This document shows, one piece after another, positions 9,215-18,450 of a stretch of DNA of 64,000 bases (position 1 is the first letter of the stretch; each line of letters starts with the position of its first letter). The notes beneath the pieces were generated by a model. The model searched no databases. It saw only the letters and a list, made by a program, of their open reading frames with translations, and was not told where the DNA came from. The position numbers and the translations under genes were made by a program. The stretch spans positions 41,119 to 105,118 of the forward strand of contig NZ_QDKM01000009.1 in NCBI RefSeq assembly GCF_003076755.1, written 5' to 3'. This DNA comes from Pararhodobacter oceanensis (GTDB taxonomy: Bacteria; Pseudomonadota; Alphaproteobacteria; Rhodobacterales; Rhodobacteraceae).

Positions 9215-10522
9215 TTATTTGCTATAGGGTTGCGGCGCGGTTTGCGGGGCAATCACCGGCGCGACCGGGGTCGCCGCCATGGGCGCGGCGCCGGTGGCAC
9301 CATCGACCGCGGCCAGAATCAGCGCATTGCGCGAATCAGGTCCGGGACGGAAGGCAACCTCGGTGCTGACCACGCCACCGGCGGGCAGGCTGGCGCGGAA
9401 CCATTCTGCCGCCAGCTCGCGGCGCTGGGTGGCGCCGATCCCCTGCATCAGGTGATGCGCGGGCAATTCGCCGTAGCTATGCTCGCCCAGCGCCACCAGC
9501 ACCATCGCCGAGCCGACCGCGACGGTCAGATCTTCGGTCAGATAGCCGCTCGACAGGCAGATCCGCGCGGTGCTGGCCAGATCACTGGTGCTCATCCCCG
9601 AGGTCAGCACGAATTGCGTCACCCCCTGCAGCACCTGATCGCGCGGCTGCACCGAGAGCGCCGCGACATGGGGCTGCAACAGCGGCTCGAGCCCCTGACA
9701 CTGCGCGGCGATGCTCTGCGCGGTGGCGCCGGGCACCTGTGCGACCAGCGCCTCGCCCTCGGCGATGGCATAGCCACGGGCGAGGCAGAACTGCTCATTC
9801 AGGGCAAAGACCGGATCGCTCAGCGTGCCAAGCTCGGCATAGCCGCCATTGGCATTGGTCACCAAGGAGACGCGGTTGCAATGCGAGGCCAGCGAGGCCT
9901 GCTGCACCGCGCCGCCCGACTGTCCGCCAAAGAAATTCGGCACCGCGCTGGTGGCGGCGGGCGCCTCAGGTGCGGCGGGCACTGCGGTTGCGGCGGGAAC
10001 CACGGGCGGCGCGGGCGTGGCCACGGTCACCGGCTGCTGGTTGATGCCCAGCATCTCGTCGCGCACGGTGTCCAGCAAGCCGCGCATCCCGTTCGGATGG
10101 CTCGCCGCCACGCGGGTCACATGCGGCCCGCCCATCACCGCGCGCTGGTGCGCGCTGAGCAGCACCTGCCGTTCGAATTCGCTGAGATGGCCGGTGACCG
10201 GAAAGCTCAGATAGGCCTGATACTGCGAGATCCCGGCGCGCGACTGGCGTCCGAGCACCCCGTCAGCGACGCCGACATGGAACTGGAAATGATTGAGCGC
10301 GGTCTGCACATCGCGCGCCTGCTGCCGCGCCGCCGAGGGCACCCGCGGGCGATGGGTGCGCACCGGCTGCGTGCGGGTGCGGTTGTGCTGGATCGCGCCA
10401 ACGATCACCCCGCCGATAATTCCACCTGCGATTGCATCGCCGATATCCGCGGTGGCGCGACCGGTGCCGCTGACCATCAAAGCCGCCGCAAGTGCGGTTG
10501 CGGTTAATGTGTTGAGTTTCAT
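9215..10522 (-). CDS. Exported protein with peptidoglycan-binding-like domain
   Basis: A 435-residue secreted protein. A signal peptide spans about residues 1-26 (ending ATADIG), followed by a glycine-rich hydrophobic segment (DAIAGGIIGGVIVGAI). Residues about 66-130 resemble a PG_binding_1 repeat (VQTALNHFQFHVGVADGVLGRQSRAGISQYQ is spread over this region). An Ala/Pro-rich linker (about 170-195) joins a larger C-terminal region that I do not recognise. It probably acts in the envelope, but no catalytic site is evident. It is monocistronic with its own terminator. Confidence 0.65.
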   Translation of the reverse strand: MKLNTLTATALAAALMVSGTGRATADIGDAIAGGIIGGVIVGAIQHNRTRTQPVRTHRPRVPSAARQQARDVQTALNHFQFHVGVADGVLGRQSRAGISQYQAYLSFPVTGHLSEFERQVLLSAHQRAVMGGPHVTRVAASHPNGMRGLLDTVRDEMLGINQQPVTVATPAPPVVPAATAVPAAPEAPAATSAVPNFFGGQSGGAVQQASLASHCNRVSLVTNANGGYAELGTLSDPVFALNEQFCLARGYAIAEGEALVAQVPGATAQSIAAQCQGLEPLLQPHVAALSVQPRDQVLQGVTQFVLTSGMSTSDLASTARICLSSGYLTEDLTVAVGSAMVLVALGEHSYGELPAHHLMQGIGATQRRELAAEWFRASLPAGGVVSTEVAFRPGPDSRNALILAAVDGATGAAPMAATPVAPVIAPQTAPQPYSK

Positions 10523-10679
10523 AATACCCTCCCGAAAATGTATTATCTCTTAATGGCGTGCCACCCTAGCACCGTGATTCGATTCGTGCCAAGTCTCTTG
10601 GCCAGACCGCCGTTACCAGCGGTCACAACAGCTTAGACGGGATTGCCGCCCAAATGGTTCAAAAGAAATAAAAAATACG

Positions 10680-11333
10680 ATGGAATGGAAAACGCTTGAC
10701 GGGTTGCAGCCCTATCTCCCGACCCTTGCCGCGATGGAAGAGCGGGTGGCGCAGATCGCCAGTGGCGAGGCCGAAGAGGCGATCTGGCTGCTCGAACACC
10801 CGCCGCTTTACACCGCTGGCACCTCGGCCAATGCCGCCGATCTGACCGATCCCGGGCGTTTCGAGGTCTTCAGCGCCGGGCGCGGCGGGCAATATACCTA
10901 TCACGGGCCGGGCCAGCGGGTGGCCTATGCAATGCTCGATCTCAACCTGCGCGGGCGCGATGTGCGCCGCTTTGTGCACAAGCTCGAAGACTGGGTGATC
11001 GCCACGCTTGACGAGTTCAACGTCAGGGGCGAGCGCCGCGAGGGCCGTGTCGGCGTCTGGGTGACGCGCCCCGACAAGCCGCGCAACGCCGATGGCAGCC
11101 TGCGCGAGGATAAGATCGCCGCGATCGGGGTGAAACTGCGCCGCTGGGTCAGCTTTCACGGCATCTCGATCAATGTCGAACCGGACCTGAGCCATTTCGA
11201 CGGGATCGTGCCCTGCGGCATCCGCGAACACGGGGTGACATCGCTGGTCGATCTGGGCCTGCCGGTGACGCTGGAGGATGTGGATGTCGCCCTGCGGCGC
11301 GCCTTTGACGCGGTGTTCGAGTCGCAAGACTGA
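10680..11333 (+). CDS. lipB: Octanoyl-[acyl carrier protein]:protein N-octanoyltransferase
   Basis: LipB transfers octanoyl from ACP to lipoyl domains, the first step of lipoate synthesis. The 217-residue protein has [12 protein letters not shown] (68-79), the catalytic lysine K152 in [15 protein letters not shown] and the acyl-accepting cysteine C179 in IVPCGI. All the expected signature elements are intact. It is separated from its neighbours by about 150-260 bases and is probably transcribed alone. Confidence 0.97.
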   Translation: MEWKTLDGLQPYLPTLAAMEERVAQIASGEAEEAIWLLEHPPLYTAGTSANAADLTDPGRFEVFSAGRGGQYTYHGPGQRVAYAMLDLNLRGRDVRRFVHKLEDWVIATLDEFNVRGERREGRVGVWVTRPDKPRNADGSLREDKIAAIGVKLRRWVSFHGISINVEPDLSHFDGIVPCGIREHGVTSLVDLGLPVTLEDVDVALRRAFDAVFESQD

Positions 11334-11443
11334 GGCGGCAGGCGCGATCCCGAGGCTCTGGCGCGCATCTGGCGCCGGTCTGGCGCGGCCCGCACCCCTG
11401 CCGGAGCGCCCGCAGCGGCAGGTCAAAAACCCTCGGATTGTCA

Positions 11444-11457
11444 TTGACCTACATCAA
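11444..11457. promoter_or_regulatory. FNR/FnrL-type binding site upstream of ctaD
   Basis: TTGAC-CTAC-ATCAA matches the TTGAY-N4-ATCAA consensus of Rhodobacter FnrL. It lies 142 bases upstream of the ctaD start. Oxygen-dependent control of the terminal oxidase is plausible. The direction of control and the promoter position cannot be read from sequence. Confidence 0.55.
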
Positions 11458-11598
11458 ATTTTTGCCTTCTGCGTCAACTCGAGCGTTGCCGCCGCCTGTC
11501 GGGCGAACTAGAACAGGGGCAGGTTCACCCCGGAGTCCTTGGATTTCGGGGAAGGTTTACGTAGAAAAACAAGATCACCAAGGGAACGGGAGCAAAGA

Positions 11599-13272
11599 AT
11601 GGCCAACGCAGCCGCTCACGGGCACGAGGACAACCGGGGGTTCTTTACCCGCTGGTTCATGTCCACGAACCATAAAGACATCGGTGTCCTCTATTTGGTC
11701 ACCTCGGCACTCATCGGCTTCATCTCGGTAGCCTTCACCGTCTACATGCGCATGGAGCTCATGGAGCCGGGCGTGCAATATATGTGTGCCGAAGGCGCGC
11801 GCCTGCTGGCCGACGGCCATTGCGAGGCGGCGAACGGCCACCTGTGGAACGTTTTTGTCACCGCGCATGGCATCCTGATGATGTTCTTCGTGTTCATTCC
11901 CGCCCTGTTCGGCGGGTTTGGCAACTATTTCATGCCGCTGCACATCGGTGCGCCGGATATGGCGTTTCCGCGGCTGAACAACCTGTCCTACTGGCTCTAT
12001 GTCGCCGGTGCTTCGCTGGCGGTGTGTTCCTTGTTCGCACCGGGTGGCGGTGGCGATCTGGGCACCGGCGCCGGTGTTGGCTGGGTGCTCTATCCGCCCC
12101 TCTCGACCAACTTCGAGGCCGGGTTTGCGATGGATTTCGCGATCTTCGCGGTGCACCTCTCGGGCGCCTCGTCGATCCTTGGCGCGATCAATATCATCAC
12201 CACCTTCCTGAACATGCGCGCGCCGGGGATGACCCTGCATAAAGTGCCGCTGTTTGCATGGTCGGTGTTTGTCACCGCCTGGATGATCCTTCTGGCGCTG
12301 CCGGTTCTGGCCGGTGCGATCACCATGCTGCTGACCGACCGGAACTTTGGCACCACCTTCTTTGATCCGGCAGGTGGCGGCGATCCGATCCTCTACCAGC
12401 ACATCCTGTGGTTCTTTGGCCATCCGGAAGTCTATATCATCATCGTTCCGGGCTTCGGCATCGTCAGCCATGTGATTGCGACCTTCGCGCGCAAGCCGAT
12501 CTTTGGCTATCTGCCGATGGTCTATGCGATGATCGCGATCGGGGCCTTGGGCTTTGTGGTCTGGGCGCACCATATGTTCACCGTCGGCATGTCGGTCACC
12601 CAGCAGAGCTATTTCATGTTGGCGACAATGACGATTGCGGTGCCAACAGGGGTCAAGATCTTCAGTTGGATCGCGACCATGTGGCGCGGCTCGGTGAGCT
12701 TTGAAACCCCGATGCTATTCGCCTTCGGCTTCCTGTTTGTGTTCACCGTGGGCGGCGTGACCGGCATTGTGGTGGCACAAGCGCCGCTCGACCGCAGCTA
12801 TCACGACACCTATTATGTGGTGGCGCATTTCCACTATGTGATGTCGCTGGGTGCTGCTTTTGCACTGTTCGCCGGGATCTATTTCTGGATGGGCAAGATG
12901 ACCGGCCGCCATTACCCGGAATGGGCAGGCAAGCTGCACTTCTGGCTGATGTTTGTCGGCACCAACCTGACCTTCTTCCCGCAGCACTTCTTGGGTCGTC
13001 AGGGCATGCCGCGCCGCTACATTGACTATCCCGATGCCTTTGCGCAGTGGAATATGGTCAGCTCGATCGGTGCGTTCATCTCGTTCGTGTCCTTTGCGTT
13101 CTTCATCGGTGTGGTGGTTTACACCCTGCGCGCCGGCAAGCGCGTGACCGAGAACAACTATTGGAACGAGCACGCGGATACGCTGGAATGGACCCTGACC
13201 TGCCCGCCGCCCGAGCACACCTTCGAGCAGCTGCCGAAGCGTGAGGACTGGGATCACGGCCACGCGCATTAA
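11599..13272 (+). CDS. ctaD: Cytochrome c oxidase subunit I, aa3 type
   Basis: The catalytic haem-copper subunit of the aa3 oxidase, which reduces O2 and pumps protons in the inner membrane. It has 557 residues and 12 helices. H90 is a low-spin haem ligand. The CuB site has H275 in GHPEVY with cross-linked Y279 and H324/H325. The D-channel entrance is D120, and K353 in TGVK marks the K channel. The start at 11599 follows GGAACGGGAGC and fits the family N-terminus. Subunits II and III are not in this window, as is common in Rhodobacterales. Confidence 0.97.
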   Translation: MANAAAHGHEDNRGFFTRWFMSTNHKDIGVLYLVTSALIGFISVAFTVYMRMELMEPGVQYMCAEGARLLADGHCEAANGHLWNVFVTAHGILMMFFVFIPALFGGFGNYFMPLHIGAPDMAFPRLNNLSYWLYVAGASLAVCSLFAPGGGGDLGTGAGVGWVLYPPLSTNFEAGFAMDFAIFAVHLSGASSILGAINIITTFLNMRAPGMTLHKVPLFAWSVFVTAWMILLALPVLAGAITMLLTDRNFGTTFFDPAGGGDPILYQHILWFFGHPEVYIIIVPGFGIVSHVIATFARKPIFGYLPMVYAMIAIGALGFVVWAHHMFTVGMSVTQQSYFMLATMTIAVPTGVKIFSWIATMWRGSVSFETPMLFAFGFLFVFTVGGVTGIVVAQAPLDRSYHDTYYVVAHFHYVMSLGAAFALFAGIYFWMGKMTGRHYPEWAGKLHFWLMFVGTNLTFFPQHFLGRQGMPRRYIDYPDAFAQWNMVSSIGAFISFVSFAFFIGVVVYTLRAGKRVTENNYWNEHADTLEWTLTCPPPEHTFEQLPKREDWDHGHAH

Positions 13273-13294
13273 GCGAAGGTCTGCTAGACTGCTG

Positions 13295-13325
13295 AAAGGC
13301 CCCGGTATTCGCCGGGGCCTTTTGC
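13295..13325 (+). terminator. Rho-independent terminator of ctaD
   Basis: An 11-bp stem (13295-13305 with 13312-13322) and a 6-base loop, running into TTTTGCTTT. It lies 22 bases after the ctaD stop. Confidence 0.9.
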
Positions 13326-13347
13326 TTTGCCACAGCCGGAGGTCTGA

Positions 13348-13695
13348 ATGTTCAGCGGCACCCATATCATCATCTATTCCACCGATCCGCAGGCCGACCG
13401 CGCCTGTCTGCGTGACACGCTGGGCCTGAGCTTTGTCGATGCCGGTGACGGCTGGCTGATCTTTGCCCTGCCCGCCGCTGCCGAAGTGGCGATCCATCCG
13501 CATGCGACTTCGGGTGCGCAGGAGGTCTATCTGATTTGCGAGGATATCACGGCGACCTGTGACGCGCTGGAGGCCGCGGGATTGCCCAGCGAGCCGCCGA
13601 GTGACGAGGGTTGGGGGATACTCTCGGGGTTCACCCTGCCCGGCGGCAGCAGGTTGCGGTTCTACCAGCCGCGGCACGCCCGCCCGACGGGGTGA
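13348..13695 (+). CDS. VOC/glyoxalase-fold protein
   Basis: A 115-residue protein of the vicinal oxygen chelate superfamily. It shows the duplicated beta-alpha-beta-beta-beta pattern, starting GTHIIIYSTDPQADRACLRDTLGL and ending in GSRLRFYQPRH. Many such short members are uncharacterised, and metal ligands cannot be assigned with confidence. The start is preceded by GGAGGTCTGA. It follows the ctaD terminator and has about 130 bases before the next gene. Confidence 0.75.
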   Translation: MFSGTHIIIYSTDPQADRACLRDTLGLSFVDAGDGWLIFALPAAAEVAIHPHATSGAQEVYLICEDITATCDALEAAGLPSEPPSDEGWGILSGFTLPGGSRLRFYQPRHARPTG

Positions 13696-13825
13696 TGCGC
13701 CCGACACCCCAGCCCCCTTGCCTCGCGCCGCCGAGCGCTTAGACTTCCTGTTAACGCCTCCCAACCAAGTGCCCCCGTGCCCTGCCCATACACCACACCC
13801 CAGCTACTGCGACCGGAGCCCCCCG

Positions 13826-14320
13826 ATGCCCTATGAGCTGCACCAAGAGGCGGACGGGCGCGCAGAACTGCGGCTTTGGCCCTATAACGCGCTGGCGCCG
13901 CGCGGCTTTGCAGTGGTGATCGTGATGGCGGCGGGCACTCTGGCGATTCCGCTGCTGGCGGTGATCGGCTCAAAGGTGCTCTGGGGGTTGCTGCCCTTTG
14001 CGCTGATCGCGCTCTGGGGGCTGTGGTATGCGCTCGACCGCAATTACCGCGACCGGCGTATTCTTGAAGCGATGGAGCTGACCCGCAGCGAAGTGACGCT
14101 CAGGCGGCAGACCGCCAGTGGCATGGTGCAGGAATGGCGCGCAGATCCGCATTGGATCAGCCTGCATCTGGCGGCCAAAGGCGGGCCGGTGCCGCAATAT
14201 CTGACCCTGACCGGCGGCGGGCGCGAGGTGGAGCTTGGCGCCTTTCTCACCCCAGAAGAGCGGGTGCGGCTGAGCGAATCGCTCGGCGCGGTGTTGATCC
14301 GGCTCAAGTCGTATTCCTGA
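13826..14320 (+). CDS. DUF2244 membrane protein
   Basis: A 164-residue protein with two adjacent membrane segments (about residues 29-47 and 53-70). A soluble C-terminus carries LTRSEVTLRR, EWRADPHWISLHL and GREVELGAFLTPEER, which is the DUF2244 pattern common near cytochrome oxidase genes in alphaproteobacteria. The function is unknown. The ATG at 13826 follows GGAGCCCCCCG; a longer frame upstream overlaps the VOC gene and has no family support. Confidence 0.8.
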   Translation: MPYELHQEADGRAELRLWPYNALAPRGFAVVIVMAAGTLAIPLLAVIGSKVLWGLLPFALIALWGLWYALDRNYRDRRILEAMELTRSEVTLRRQTASGMVQEWRADPHWISLHLAAKGGPVPQYLTLTGGGREVELGAFLTPEERVRLSESLGAVLIRLKSYS

Positions 14321-14370
14321 GCCGCCCGCCGATGACAGTTCCGTCTGACAGAGTGGCGCGGCTCAGGTTT
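14316..14370 (+). terminator. Stem-loop overlapping the DUF2244 stop codon
   Basis: A perfect 10-bp inverted repeat, CCTGAGCCGC (14316-14325) with GCGGCTCAGG (14358-14367), encloses 32 bases and is followed by TTTAT. The left arm contains the stop codon. It probably terminates the + transcript before the convergent yqeY gene. Confidence 0.55.
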
Positions 14371-14391
14371 ATATCGTTAGGCGATTGGCGT

Positions 14392-14856
14392 TCAGTTGCC
14401 CATCAGGCGGGCTTTGACCAGCGGGCCGACCTGGGTGAAATCCATCTGGCCGGTATAGCGCGCCTTGAGCGCATTCATCACCTTGCCCATGTCGCGGATC
14501 GATCCGGCCTCAAGCTCGGTAATGGTCTCGGCAATCGCGCTTTCGGTCTCGTCTGCCGATAGCTGGCGCGGCAAATAAGCCTCGATCACCGCGATCTCGG
14601 CCATCTCGCGCTCGACCAGTTCCAGCCGCCCGCCCTCTTCATAGGCGCGCGCGCTTTCGTGCCTTTGCTTGACCATCCGCGACAGCACGGCGGTGATTTC
14701 GGCATCGGAAATCTCGCGGTCCTCGCTGTCGCCGCGCAGGGCGATATCGCGGTCCTTGATCGCCGCGTTGATCAGCCGCAGCGTGGATAGGGTCAGTTGA
14801 TCTTTGGCCTTCATCGCGGTTTTGGTGTCTGCGGACAGACGAGCGCGCAACGACAT
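14392..14856 (-). CDS. GatB/YqeY domain protein
   Basis: A 154-residue cytosolic protein with the YqeY fold (RLSADTKTAMKAKD at the N-terminus, SEDREISDAEITAVLSRMVKQR and IEAYLPRQLS in the middle). It matches the C-terminal tRNA-binding part of GatB. In free-standing form it is proposed to assist tRNA amidotransferase or proteostasis functions. The length is normal. No operon partner is close on the same strand. Confidence 0.92.
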   Translation of the reverse strand: MSLRARLSADTKTAMKAKDQLTLSTLRLINAAIKDRDIALRGDSEDREISDAEITAVLSRMVKQRHESARAYEEGGRLELVEREMAEIAVIEAYLPRQLSADETESAIAETITELEAGSIRDMGKVMNALKARYTGQMDFTQVGPLVKARLMGN

Positions 14857-15019
14857 GTGATATATCCATATTCGTGTCAGGGTCGGCTACATTACCTGTC
14901 GCGGCGGCCAAGAGCAACGGGGCTTCACGCGGGCCTGATCGGGTGGCGCGCGCCCCAGCGCCCCCAGCGCCCCCGCAAATACTTGACACGACTCGGTCAA
15001 TTCCGCAAAAAACCGGCAT

Positions 15020-15095
<76 letters not shown>

Positions 15096-15121
15096 CGCCC
15101 CGCCCGCTGCGCGATGCCGGT

Positions 15122-16921
15122 TCAGCCGCCGACAAAAGCCTCGACACCGGCGGCGACCTGCCCGACAAAATCCCTGCCGATCCCCGCCGCATTGCCCTCA
15201 TCGGTGTCGATATGCATCTCGGTAAAGGCATTGGGCTGCACCCGCACCAAAGTGCGCGCGAAGGTCAGCGCGCGGTCGCCGGTGCCAATGCGCACCCGCA
15301 CCAATTGCCGGTCTTCCAGCCCCATCGCTTCGGCGTCGGCGGGGTTGATATGGATGTGCCGCGCCGCGACGATCAACCCGTCGGTATCCAATTGCCCCGC
15401 CGGTCCGACCAAGCGGATCTCGGGCGTGCCCTCCAGATGCCCCGAATCGCGCACCGGTGCCTCGATGCCCAGCGTGAAACTATCGGTGCGCGAGACCTCG
15501 ATCTGGGTGCGCGGCCGCAGCGGGCCAAGGATCGCGACATTCTCCAAGGTGCCCTTGGGCCCGACCAGCGTGACCCGCTCATTGGCCACCCAATTGCCCG
15601 GCTGGCGCAGCGGTTTCGCCTCGGTGAGCTGATAGCCCTCGCCAAACAGAGCCGCCAAAGAGTCCGCGCTCAGATGCACATGACGGCCCGAGACCGCAAT
15701 CGGGATCGGCCGCGCCGCAGGCATGGGGCGGGCGAGATGCGCGGCGACTTCACGCGCGATCTGCAGTTGCTCGGCGGTTTCGGTGACGATCACCGCCACC
15801 TTCGAGCCGTAGGCCTGAATATGCGGCGCCGCGTAATTGTCCAGATCGGGCGCAAGGTTGCGGTCGTGGTCCAGCCGCAGCCCGAAGAATTGCAGCCCGT
15901 CGCAAATCCGCCGCCGCATCGAGGCCGAGTTCTCGCCGATGCCGCCGGTGAAAATCACCCCGTCAACGCCGCCCATCGCCGCCGCATAGCCGCCGATATA
16001 TTTGCGCACGCGGTAAGCGTAGAGATTGATCGCCAGCTGCGCCTGTGCATCGCCCGCGGCGGCGCGGTCCTCGACATCGCGCATGTCGGCGCTGCCGGTC
16101 AGCCCCTTGAGCCCGCTTTCATAGTAGAGATCATGCTCGATCTGCGCGACACTCAGGCCCAGTTCGCGCTGCAGATAGCCAAAGGCTCCCGGGTCGATAT
16201 CGCCCGAGCGGGTGCCCATCACCAGCCCCTCCAGCGGGGTCAGCCCCATCGAGGACTCAAGGCTTTGCCCCAAATTGATCGCGCAGACGCTGGCGCCATT
16301 GCCCAGATGCACCGAGATCAGCCGCAGATCACCCAGCGGCTGCCCCATCGCCTGCGCGGCGCGTTCGGCGACATATTGATGCGAGGTACCGTGGAAGCCG
16401 TAGCGTCGCAGCCCCGCCTCGCGCCACGCCTGCGGCACCGCATAGGTGGTGACGCGCGGCGGGTTATCCAGATGAAAAGCGGTGTCAAACACGCCCACCT
16501 GCGGCAGATCGGGCCAGACCGCGCGCGCCAGCCGCACGACATTCAGATTGGCGGGGATATGCAGGGGCGCCAGCGGGGTGAGCGCCTCGATCCCCGCCAA
16601 AGTCTCGGGGTCCAATGTCGCCGGCCCGTCATGCGCCTCGCCGCCGTGGACAATCCGGTGGCCGATGGCCTCGATCCCCGTGACCCCCCAATCGGCGAGT
16701 AGGCCCGGCACCGCAGCGGTGGCGGCGGCCAGATCGGCATAGGGGGCGGTGAAATCCTCGCTGCGGTCCGCGGCTTGCAGATGCACCGTGCAGCCGCCGT
16801 CGCGGAACCGGCCAAAGCCGCCCTTGAGCCGCTGCACGACCTGCGCTCCGGCCTCGCCTCCGGTATCGAAAACGCCGATTTTCAGGCTGGAACTGCCCGC
16901 GTTGAACACCAGAATGCGCAT
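15122..16921 (-). CDS. Acetate kinase-PduL phosphotransacylase fusion
   Basis: A 599-residue single frame joining two enzymes of acyl-phosphate metabolism. Residues 1 to about 398 are an acetate/propionate kinase. N7/S10/S12 are in FNAGSSSLK, R89 in GHRIVHGGE, D146 in VFDTAF, H177 in GFHGTSH, R238 in GTRSGDIDP and E381/E384 in TETAEQ. Residues about 405-599 match PduL-type phosphotransacylase, with SGRHVHLS (411-418), ARHIHINPADA (520-530) and EMHIDTDEGNAAG (568-580). Together they could interconvert acyl-CoA, acyl phosphate and acyl acid plus ATP in one polypeptide. The start at 16921 has AGGGG upstream, and a 61-residue upstream extension is unsupported. It lies 67 bases after an MFS gene. 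Confidence 0.93.
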   Translation of the reverse strand: MRILVFNAGSSSLKIGVFDTGGEAGAQVVQRLKGGFGRFRDGGCTVHLQAADRSEDFTAPYADLAAATAAVPGLLADWGVTGIEAIGHRIVHGGEAHDGPATLDPETLAGIEALTPLAPLHIPANLNVVRLARAVWPDLPQVGVFDTAFHLDNPPRVTTYAVPQAWREAGLRRYGFHGTSHQYVAERAAQAMGQPLGDLRLISVHLGNGASVCAINLGQSLESSMGLTPLEGLVMGTRSGDIDPGAFGYLQRELGLSVAQIEHDLYYESGLKGLTGSADMRDVEDRAAAGDAQAQLAINLYAYRVRKYIGGYAAAMGGVDGVIFTGGIGENSASMRRRICDGLQFFGLRLDHDRNLAPDLDNYAAPHIQAYGSKVAVIVTETAEQLQIAREVAAHLARPMPAARPIPIAVSGRHVHLSADSLAALFGEGYQLTEAKPLRQPGNWVANERVTLVGPKGTLENVAILGPLRPRTQIEVSRTDSFTLGIEAPVRDSGHLEGTPEIRLVGPAGQLDTDGLIVAARHIHINPADAEAMGLEDRQLVRVRIGTGDRALTFARTLVRVQPNAFTEMHIDTDEGNAAGIGRDFVGQVAAGVEAFVGG

Positions 16922-16988
16922 GTTGTCCCCTGTATCTCCCAGCCACTTTGATAGGAAACCTGCGCCGCCAGCGAAACCCCGAAACCCG

Positions 16989-18221
16989 TTAGCCGCCGCC
17001 CTCTGCCTTTGCGTCACGCAGCAAAAACCGCGCCGCCAGTGCCGCAAGCAGTGAAGCGAGGGCGAAATAGAGCGCAATCGCCCAGCCTTGGCGCGCGAAA
17101 TCAATGCCCTGGTCGATGATCACCCCGGTCAGCCCCGGTCCGATCGCCGAGCCGAGCACGCTGACCGCCGCCATCATCGCCCGGATCGAGCCGAGGTTGC
17201 GGGTGCCGTAAGCCTCGGCCCAGATCGTCGTGCCCAGCGTGTTGTTCATCCCCGCCGAGGCGCCCATGCAGATCATCCCCAGCGCGCCGGTCCATGACGA
17301 AGGGGCCAGCGCGAAGATGATGAAACCGGCGGCATTGGGCAGCAGATACACCGGCATCAGCCGCGCCGAGCCAAAGCGGTCGACCATCCAGCCCGCGACC
17401 TGCAAGAACACCACCGCCGACACGGTGAACACCGGGAACAGCGCCACCAGAACCGCATGGCTCCAGTCTTTGACCTCGGCCAGATGCACCTGATGAAAGA
17501 AGAACGCCGTGCCCCAAGCCGGCGGGCCGATCAGCGCCGGCACCATCAGCCAATAAAACGGATGGCGCAGCGCCTCGAGCCGCGTCCAGTTGCGCCCCTG
17601 CATGCCCTGGCTGCCCTCATCGGTGGTGAAACTCTGCGGCGTGCGCTCGTTGCGCAGCAGCACAAATAGCACCGGCGCCAGACAGAGCAGCACCAGCGCC
17701 GAGGAAATCCACAGGTTGCGCCAGGCGACGAAGCCCAGCAGCGCCACGAAACTCAGCGGCAAGAGCGACTCGCCCAGTGAAATCCCCAGTCCAGCGATAC
17801 CAATGGCGCGCCCGCGCGTGGCGATGAACCAGCGCGACATCGCCACCATCGCGGTATGGCTCATCAGCCCCTGCCCGAAGAGCCGCAGGAAAAACACCGC
17901 CAGCGCCAGCATCCACAGCGAGGAGGCCATGGCCATCGCCAGAGCCGCCGCAGAAAGCCCGACAATCACCATCGGCCCGAGATTGCGCACGCGGATACGG
18001 TCGGTCAGCGTGCCCGCGAACACCATGACCACCGCCGAGGCCATGGTGGCAGCGGCATAGAGCCCGCCCCAAGCGCCATGCGAGAGGCCGAAATCCGCAC
18101 GAATATTGCCCGCGAAGACCGAGATGAAAAACGTCTGGCCAAAGCTCGACAGGAAGGTCAGCAGCATCCCCGCGCCCAGCCAGAGGGCGTTGCTGCGGAT
18201 AAAGGCGAGAAGGCCGCTCAT
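16989..18221 (-). CDS. MFS transporter
   Basis: A 410-residue, 12-helix major facilitator. The loop 2-3 motif is GTLTDRIRVRNLGP, and SRWFIATRGRAIGIAGLG lies in the fourth and fifth helices. It resembles monocarboxylate/OFA-like members, but the substrate is not certain. The start at 18221 gives a normal N-terminus. A reading frame continuing upstream to 18632 translates repeat DNA and is rejected. The kinase-transacylase fusion follows 67 bases later, so organic acid transport is a reasonable inference. Confidence 0.85.
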   Translation of the reverse strand: MSGLLAFIRSNALWLGAGMLLTFLSSFGQTFFISVFAGNIRADFGLSHGAWGGLYAAATMASAVVMVFAGTLTDRIRVRNLGPMVIVGLSAAALAMAMASSLWMLALAVFFLRLFGQGLMSHTAMVAMSRWFIATRGRAIGIAGLGISLGESLLPLSFVALLGFVAWRNLWISSALVLLCLAPVLFVLLRNERTPQSFTTDEGSQGMQGRNWTRLEALRHPFYWLMVPALIGPPAWGTAFFFHQVHLAEVKDWSHAVLVALFPVFTVSAVVFLQVAGWMVDRFGSARLMPVYLLPNAAGFIIFALAPSSWTGALGMICMGASAGMNNTLGTTIWAEAYGTRNLGSIRAMMAAVSVLGSAIGPGLTGVIIDQGIDFARQGWAIALYFALASLLAALAARFLLRDAKAEGGG

Positions 18222-18450
18222 CGCAGGGGACGCCCGCAAAGGGGACGGGGGGCGGGGCCGGCGCATGGGGCGCATTGGGGGCGTGTGTTGAACATGTTCA
18301 CAAAGGATCAGAACCCCGCGCCCGAGGCAAGTGGCCTGATCGCCCCGCAGCCAATCCCGAGGCCCCTCAAGCACAGGGGCGGGTCCGAGGGTGGATCGAC
18401 GATGCGCGGCATGGCGTTCGGGTATTGGAACCGGATCAACCGCAGCGAGG

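Noticed and set aside
14983..15012. Complete sigma-70 promoter for tRNA-Ala
   Set aside because: TTGACA is present, but no reasonable -10 hexamer follows at 16-18 bases.
16922..17104. 61-residue extension of the acetate kinase fusion
   Set aside because: No family similarity and no ribosome site; MRILVFNAGSSS is the standard kinase N-terminus.
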